Source of the DNA: Helicostylum pulchrum
Lineage: Eukaryota; Mucoromycota; Mucoromycetes; Mucorales; Mucoraceae
Direction of reading: 5' to 3'
Length of the DNA stretch: 64,000 bases
Assembly (NCBI GenBank): GCA_025677825.1
Contig: JAIXMO010000008.1
Span: forward strand, 434,001 to 498,000
A program made the translations under genes and the position numbers. The first letter of the stretch is position 1. Each line of letters begins with the position of its first letter. This document shows positions 58,412-64,000 of this stretch, piece by piece. Under the pieces are notes generated by a model. It searched no databases, was not told the origin of the DNA, and saw only the letters and a list, made by a program, of their open reading frames with translations.

Positions 58412-61112
58412 AATGTTTAAAACCTGTGTATATTCGTCCCCATTTATAGACGTAGTGTAAATTTTTCCTTTTTTTTTTGCTACGCTTTTATTTTGTACAA
58501 CAATAAAAAAATATTTATCCCCCCCATTAATAAGCAAAAAGTTCACGAACGAAAAAAAATTGCAGAAAACAATGAATTCTTAAATTCTCCCTAAAAATAT
58601 ATATATACAATATCTTTGTAATTAAACTGCAAAACTATATCCAAGTAACACCATCTAAGGAGGTTATTATTTCAAGTTCAAAACGCAGTCTATCGTTCAA
58701 CAAACCTTGTTGGTCTTTTTTTACATTTTGATCGAGATTTTATACGTAATAATATCCACTACTCCCTTTTTTTTTTCTATCGTCAGTTACTTCTTATTAC
58801 ATCAATAAAAAAAAAGGGAACGTTAAAACCTTTAACACGAGTATATACGCTATTTCTTTTTTTTTTTTTACTTTATTCCAACAGGTTTTTTTTTTTAACC
58901 AACTACTAAACGGTTGATCGACTTTTACATTATCTCTGATTATTTTTGGTTTGCCGATCATCAGGGATGTTTGTATAAGCCAAAAGTAAAATCATTTTGT
59001 TTGTTCTCAAGTTTAAATTAGTCACTATATTTAGCAACAAATTACGATACATACGACAAACAAAAAGGTTAATTTGTTATGCAGAACCAGTTGACGTTAC
59101 GCTGTATAATAATATGTGGCGGGACCCATCCGGATGTGATCTGGCGTCTAATAGCATCAAGCGGGAAAGGCGTCTGTTGTGCATCGAAAACTTCAAAATT
59201 TATGCCTTAAGAAAAATAAAAAGATTTTTAAAATTTTCCATAAGCAGTAATATGATCCAAAAAACAACTACTGCTGTCAAAAAAAAAAAAAATGCAAGCC
59301 ACAACTTGGTAACAAGGGTTTTTTTTTGTTTGTACAAGGGAAAACGAAAAGAAAAATATAAAAAAGCAGAAAGTTATGATTCAAGTGAAAGTTTATTTAA
59401 GTAAAAAGTATAACGCAGTTCATTAAAGAATCCGAAAGTTAATCGCGAAAATTCAGTTTTTGAAAGCCTAAAATAATTTAGAAAAAATTGTTAATAAATA
59501 TGGTCTTTTTTTATAAACAAAGAGAAAAAAATTTTCTTTCAATGAAAAAAATGCTTAATGTCAGATAGGAGCGAAAGAATAATACGTCAACATATATTAA
59601 GGCTAGTAGACCTAGATTCAGTTGAACTATGCCATAGTGTCTTAATCATCACTTGCAGCTTTTTTTTTTATCGTTTCGTACTTTTTTTTTAACTTTAGAG
59701 CAAAATATTATACTACCTCCAAAGAAAAAGAAAAAGCACAAACGAACACTGAAAGAAAACCTTTCTCCCTCAAGAATCCAAATTTTATGATTGATAATTA
59801 CCTTATACTAGTTTAAATAAACTCAATTTGTTGTTGTAGGAAAGAAAAATAAAACTGCTTGCAAAAAGCCTTTCTTTTTATATCTATGGCTGAGTCCAAA
59901 CGTAAGTCAGTAAAATTTTTTTTCTTCTTCGCAGAAAAAATAAATTTTAGCAGTCTACGTGACCGTATAGCTCGTGGCTTAGAAATCGTGTTTGTTTGAC
60001 ATGTCGTACATACTACTTGAAAAAAACGTTAAGAAATGATGATCTATTTAATAAAGTCTTTGTAAAGTATGTCAAATAGTAGTTTATAGAATATGTACGA
60101 GTTTTTTTTTTCGGCTGTAAAAATATATAAAAATATGATACATGTAGTTATTATGGGGTATGGATCATTATACTAAGTAAAACATGGCTATAATTTCGGA
60201 TGCTTCCTATGAAAAGGTCATTATTGACCTTCCTTGTCAGCCTTTTAAAAAAAAAGAGATAAATAATCATTCAAGCCATCAATAGGTATCATCAGATTCC
60301 ATTTTTTTTTCGAATTTTTAAAATTTATCAAAAAAAAAAAGTGGGTGATACCCTTACGGTTTTCATGGACGCTTTTATCTATTAGTTAACTTTTGTAAAA
60401 AATTTACATTATCTATCAAACGGTATAAATATTCTTGTATTTTACCTATAAGAATATTAAATAATAATCGCGCCAAAGCAAAACAAAAAACCACTTTCTC
60501 TTAGACCAAGTATATAAGTTTCTGTTATTCTAAGGGAAACTTCAAGTGATTGATCAAAGCTTATAAGCTTGACTTTTTTTTGTTTTTGTTTACTGCTACT
60601 TGTTTTATCAAAATAAATGTAACAGAATGCATAATATAAAGACGAGTACTACTTTAAAATATTCAAATTAAATACGGGTACAATAGCAGCTCTATTTATT
60701 AAGGCGGCCAAAATCTGGAATAAATACATCCTTAAATCGAACATATACCCTTATATCAAATAGTCGAAAAAATTATACATCCAAATGACAATATAATATA
60801 GTCTGAGGGCCACTTTCATTGTTCATAATAAAATAGGGTGCTTATGCATAATTTTTTTCTTTTCTTTACAGCAACAATGTCGCGTTACCGTAGAAGAGAA
60901 ACCAAAGTATTAAACAAAGAGTAAAGAGAAGAAGGGAAGATTTCGTAGTTATATATATATATATAACTTGATTTGGGTCATGGGATTACTATAAGAAATA
61001 TAAGATATCTAACAACTATTTATTATACATTTTGAATGATCAGAGAAACTGTACCAGTATTGCATTGCCGGTGTCCATTATTCTACTTGATAGGTTTTCT
61101 TCGGTCTGATTA
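58412..61112. other. 2.7 kb without a convincing gene
   Basis: AT-rich. The longest frame (58997-59404) starts without an ATG and has Lys-rich, biased sequence. A short possible start exon (MAESK then GTAAGT) sits at 59886, but no consistent continuation was found. Holds repeat copy 3. Confidence 0.45.
60685..60704 (+). repeat. Transposon-end-like sequence (copy 3, diverged)
   Basis: AGCAGCTCTATTTATTAAGG matches the core of copies 1 and 2 (GCGGCTCTATT ... AAGG) with one substitution and a short spacer change. Confidence 0.3.
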
Positions 61113-61772
61113 ATGCGTAATCGCTTTCATTTCCCCCTCGATATTACCAAGTACCTGTTCTTCCGTACTTGTTCTTCTGGTGACGTGTATTTACCCTCTT
61201 GTTCTCTGACTCTAGTTACCGATTTGAAAATCAAGTCTGGCGAAGTAAAGTTGGAAAGTTCCACCTTCAAAATTGACTATAAGGTTGGATGTTTTGTTAA
61301 AGAAAAATTCGTTACAATTAGTTGTATTGAAGTTGGTAAATTCGTAGAACCGGATAAAGTACGTGATGATCACTACAAGCTTCTATTAGAAGGAAAAACC
61401 ATAATCAACAACATAATCAAAGAATTCAAATTTATCGATCCCAAAGTTATCCCTGTTCTTGGCGTCCAGATTTGTGGGATAAAAGGTGATTTGGTTGAGA
61501 TAATTTTAGCAAGTAAAAAGTCGTATGTTGCTCACCGACCATTGGAAAGACTTCGTGTCCCTCTGAACTGTAACGACAGTGATAGTGCAAATACCTTTTT
61601 ACGACAACTGCTTTACTATAAAAAACATTTGGCTGATTTCTCGTACGACTTGAAGCAGATGGTAAACAACCATGATGACAAGAGTGCATCATTTGAAAGG
61701 GTCCTTGGCGGCCATCTATTTGTACCACCAAATTATATTGATTGGATCGACGACTGTGTAGAAAGACTTTAG
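61113..61772 (+). CDS. Protein of an unknown, apparently repeated family
   Basis: 219 codons from an ATG preceded by an in-frame TGA. The product is mixed alpha/beta in look: a mid-region LGVQICGIKGDLVEIILASKK followed by a charged RPLERLRVPLNCND and a long helix-rich part (FLRQLLYYKKHLADFSYDLKQMV), and the C-terminal NYIDWIDDCVERL. I know no named domain. Its last 25 residues resemble a broken copy at 34.9-35.05 kb, so this is a family with several genomic copies. The N-terminus may be incomplete if upstream exons exist. Codon use looks normal for the window. Adjacent genes give no functional hint. Confidence 0.55.
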   Translation: MRNRFHFPLDITKYLFFRTCSSGDVYLPSCSLTLVTDLKIKSGEVKLESSTFKIDYKVGCFVKEKFVTISCIEVGKFVEPDKVRDDHYKLLLEGKTIINNIIKEFKFIDPKVIPVLGVQICGIKGDLVEIILASKKSYVAHRPLERLRVPLNCNDSDSANTFLRQLLYYKKHLADFSYDLKQMVNNHDDKSASFERVLGGHLFVPPNYIDWIDDCVERL

Positions 61773-62108
61773 TTCTTTTAATTATTATCCTGCTATGACA
61801 ACACAATTTTTTTTTTTTAACTATTATTATATTTTATCCTGTGCCCACTTTTTTATTTTATTTTATTCTATTAAATAGTACTACATCTTATCACTCAATT
61901 CTTATTTTTACTCAATTAAATAACGTTGCTGACGCTTGAATGGTGAAATGCTTTATTAACCAATCAACACAATTTACCCTTTCTCGTGGATGAAATGTAC
62001 GAAGAGAGTTTTCTTTCGCTCGTAGTTCCTGGCTAGATAAAACAGACCAAAAACACAATAAAACAGTAAAATATAGAATGAAATAGTTTTTATTATCCAA
62101 GTTAATAG
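61773..62108. other. Convergent intergenic region
   Basis: Short; holds a 62-codon minus-strand frame without an ATG, judged to be chance or 3' UTR. Confidence 0.4.
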
Positions 62109-62450
62109 CTATACTTTTTTAACTTGTTCACCATATATACTACAGCATAAAAAACAATTTCCCAGCATTGTTTTTATTTTATAAGACTTGGGTAACTCTA
62201 TAGATTCTCTTTCAGTGATAGCTTTTGGTTTTAAAAGCTCTTGTTCCAGTTGTTTTTCCAGTTCCTCGACAGGTTCTCGTTGATCGTTTCGTCCCAGCAG
62301 TGTTTTTAGCTTTTGACTACTAGAATGTTTCTTTGCTTCTGCAATATCTTTTTGAAGTTTATTGATTAAATGAGGGCCACGATATTTAGATTCTGAAAGC
62401 ATAATTTTTGTTTTAAAAGAGAGAGTACAAGAAAGACACATTAGTTGCAT
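62109..62450 (-). CDS. Small Lys/Glu-rich protein of unknown function
   Basis: The frame has 113 codons, with a clearly protein-like, helix-rich part (KYRGPHLINKLQKDIAEAKK, EELEKQLEQELLKPK). Two starts are possible: the ATG at 62450, or a 10-base exon ATGACTTTAG at 62575-62566 with a GTAAAT donor and a TTTCAG acceptor at 62393, which would begin MTLESKYRG. The second removes the odd Cys-rich leader but needs a 173-base intron, long for this window. The C-terminus has LGNCFLCC, a possible lipidation or metal site. No family recognised. RPB6 lies upstream in the same direction. Confidence 0.45.
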   Translation of the reverse strand: MQLMCLSCTLSFKTKIMLSESKYRGPHLINKLQKDIAEAKKHSSSQKLKTLLGRNDQREPVEELEKQLEQELLKPKAITERESIELPKSYKIKTMLGNCFLCCSIYGEQVKKV

Positions 62451-62575
62451 TTTTTTTTATTCTTGTAGAAATTAAGAAGTCTGGAATGAGTAACCTGCTT
62501 TCCTTTTTGAAGTGATTGTCCATTTGCTGAGCATCAGATAGAGAGAATGGTATAAAGACATTTACCTAAAGTCAT

Positions 62576-62901
62576 TTTAGCTTCAATAATAAATCTTGGG
62601 TTCAGCACTAGACTAGTTCTGCTAAATTATGCAAACACAAAAAGCAAAAAACAAAAAAAAGAGTCATTCTGTAATTAACAGATAGCACAAGAAAATACTA
62701 AACTTGAGACAAAAAAAATGGTCCGTATAATATATTTTTACTTGGCTTCAGTATACATAAAAAGAATAAACCTCATTATCTTTCTCAATAGTTGAACTAC
62801 TTTTTGATTTCTTTTTTAAAAAAACAAAAAAAAAAAGGTCTCCTTTTTCTATCTTTTTATTTCCTTGTATGTATTGTGTTTTTTTAGAAGAAAAAGTGAC
62901 T
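62576..62901. other. Intergenic region between two minus-strand genes
   Basis: AT-rich, poly-A/T runs; presumably the 3' end of RPB6 and the promoter of the small gene. Confidence 0.4.
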
Positions 62902-63541
62902 CTAATCGACAATTAAGTCACGAACCTTCCAGTCTTCGTAGGTACGGTCGGGCATAAAACGACGAACGATTAATGGAATCTTCTTTTCTCTTAATTCTCG
63001 GTTAGCAATAGCAAGTGCATCTGTTTCTCCGTCAATTTCAATCATTACGGGTGCACTTAAACTAGATATTTGATGAGAAACACCTTTCTTTTTTTTTTTA
63101 CTTACAGTGCTTTTATCTTTACCTAATCTGTAACGCTCTAGTACCCAAAATTCTAGCCTTTTCGTATTTGGTCATATAAGGTGTTGTAATACGTTCTGTA
63201 CGTTCAGCTGTATTAGTCTCTGCTGGTGCTGTCCCAACTCCTCCTCCTGTTGCTCCTCCTCCAGCCATAACATCATCTAAAATAGCGACTGATTCTCCTT
63301 GTTGTTCATCGTAGACGGGTTCTTCAATCTAAAACCAATCATGTTACTTTTTTTTGATCCTCACAACTACCCTTTTTTTTCAAAAAAAAAAAACTGGCTT
63401 TTTTTTTTTTACCTCTTCTTCATAATGATCGGAGTAACTAATACAATTACCGTTTTCTTTTAATTAAAACTACTTTCTTAACAGTTAAACTTATATAACT
63501 TACTCGTTATATTCTTGAGGTTCATCGTCTTCGTAATCCAT
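62902..63541 (-). CDS. RPB6: RNA polymerase I/II/III shared subunit Rpb6 (RPABC2)
   Basis: Four exons (63541-63504, 63437-63413, 63328-63123, 63061-62902) give 142 residues. The N-terminus is acidic ([21 protein letters not shown]), then a Gly/Ala-rich insert ([12 protein letters not shown]) followed by the conserved core: [59 protein letters not shown] and the end [12 protein letters not shown]. The core is the bacterial omega-subunit equivalent that clamps the largest polymerase subunit. One intron cuts the ALQI/S codon, another is a 25-base exon. All key blocks are present. Confidence 0.95.
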
Positions 63542-64000
63542 AATGTAGTATTTGTGTTTTTTAAGGTATTAAGAAAGTTGTCAAGAAAAAAAGAAAAAAA
63601 AATGATTTCGTCATGGGAAAAGCCGGTCACGAACATAAACACAATCCAAATGCCGCGTTTTTTGTTAAGTGAGAAGCATCCCACTTGGTAATTGAAGTAT
63701 TCGGACAACCATTATTAGGAAAACACTAAAATTAAGGAAGTGAAACAGACCCGCTCAAAAAGGGAAGTAAAACTTGTCTGGTGTCAAATTAAGAATTATT
63801 GTTGAAAACAAAGGGAAATTTTTTTTGTTGCATAAAAAGGAATCTTGCATGAATCAAGTTGGAACTACAAGTACACATTGTACAATAACTAAAAGTACAG
63901 ATACGAGTATTATAAAGTAAATATTAGCATAAATAAGCCGTGATGAGTAAGTGGCTCACGCGAGGAAAATTGACCCGTCTATTTTTTTTTTCTTCGCTCT
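63542..64000. other. Upstream region of RPB6 to the window end
   Basis: No gene seen. Poly-A/T tracts only. Confidence 0.5.

Noticed and set aside
58997..59404. 135-codon plus-strand frame
   Set aside because: No ATG at its start, Lys-rich and crossing poly-A; no family likeness or splice context.
59886..60000. Possible start exon MAESK of a gene leading to the 61 kb protein
   Set aside because: Available acceptors give a too-short intron or an early stop; no continuous model reaches 61.1 kb.

Overview
The window is nuclear DNA of a filamentous fungus. It is strongly AT-rich, full of poly-A/T tracts, and its genes carry many short introns (mostly 50-70 bases, GTAAGT-type donors, YAG acceptors). 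Gene content (chitin synthase, alpha-arrestin, PSK-type kinase, Ecl1-type zinc protein, GT31 glycosyltransferase, FUSC-type exporter) and codon style suggest an early-diverging fungus, most likely Mucorales/Mucoromycota. That placement is inference: no rRNA or mitochondrial marker is present. I rebuilt the gene models by joining exons so that splice phases agree; where one is given, the summed CDS length is a multiple of three.

Layout. 1-7.2 kb: 3' part of a FUSC/ArAE-type membrane protein, a decayed glutathione S-transferase, a small unknown membrane protein, a striking four-module palindrome, and an old yellow enzyme with a substituted active-site position. 8-11.5 kb: WD40 + inositol-polyphosphate 5-phosphatase. 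13.4-22.2 kb: aldo/keto reductase, secreted beta-helix protein, tiny PPxY membrane protein, 3.2 kb apparently empty, then an alpha-arrestin with two PPSY motifs. 23.2-30.6 kb: GT31 transferase and chitin synthase diverging from a shared 0.9 kb promoter region, then coronin. 30.6-36.7 kb: a gene-poor stretch with an acidic unknown protein and several gene remnants. 36.7-53.2 kb: SASA-type esterase, Ecl1-like protein, DHX57-like helicase, R1R2R3 Myb protein, YPP1/TTC7-like TPR protein, Arf GTPase. 53.4-64 kb: RPL7 (divergent from ARF), tyrosine phosphatase, PSK-like kinase, MIA40, a 2.7 kb gap, a protein of a repeated unknown family, a small unknown, and RPB6.

Functional themes. Several genes concern membranes and the cell surface: 5-phosphatase and YPP1/TTC7 (phosphoinositides), Arf and coronin (traffic and actin), arrestin and a PPxY membrane protein (Nedd4/Rsp5-type ubiquitin ligase docking), chitin synthase and GT31 (wall). 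They are scattered, not an operon-like cluster. I found no CRISPR array, no convincing tRNA or rRNA gene, and no intact transposase. The most unusual items are the palindromic repeat at 5.84-5.95 kb, a dispersed GCGGCTCTATT-type terminal sequence seen three times, and an unknown protein family with one intact copy (61 kb) and a decayed relative (34.5-35 kb).
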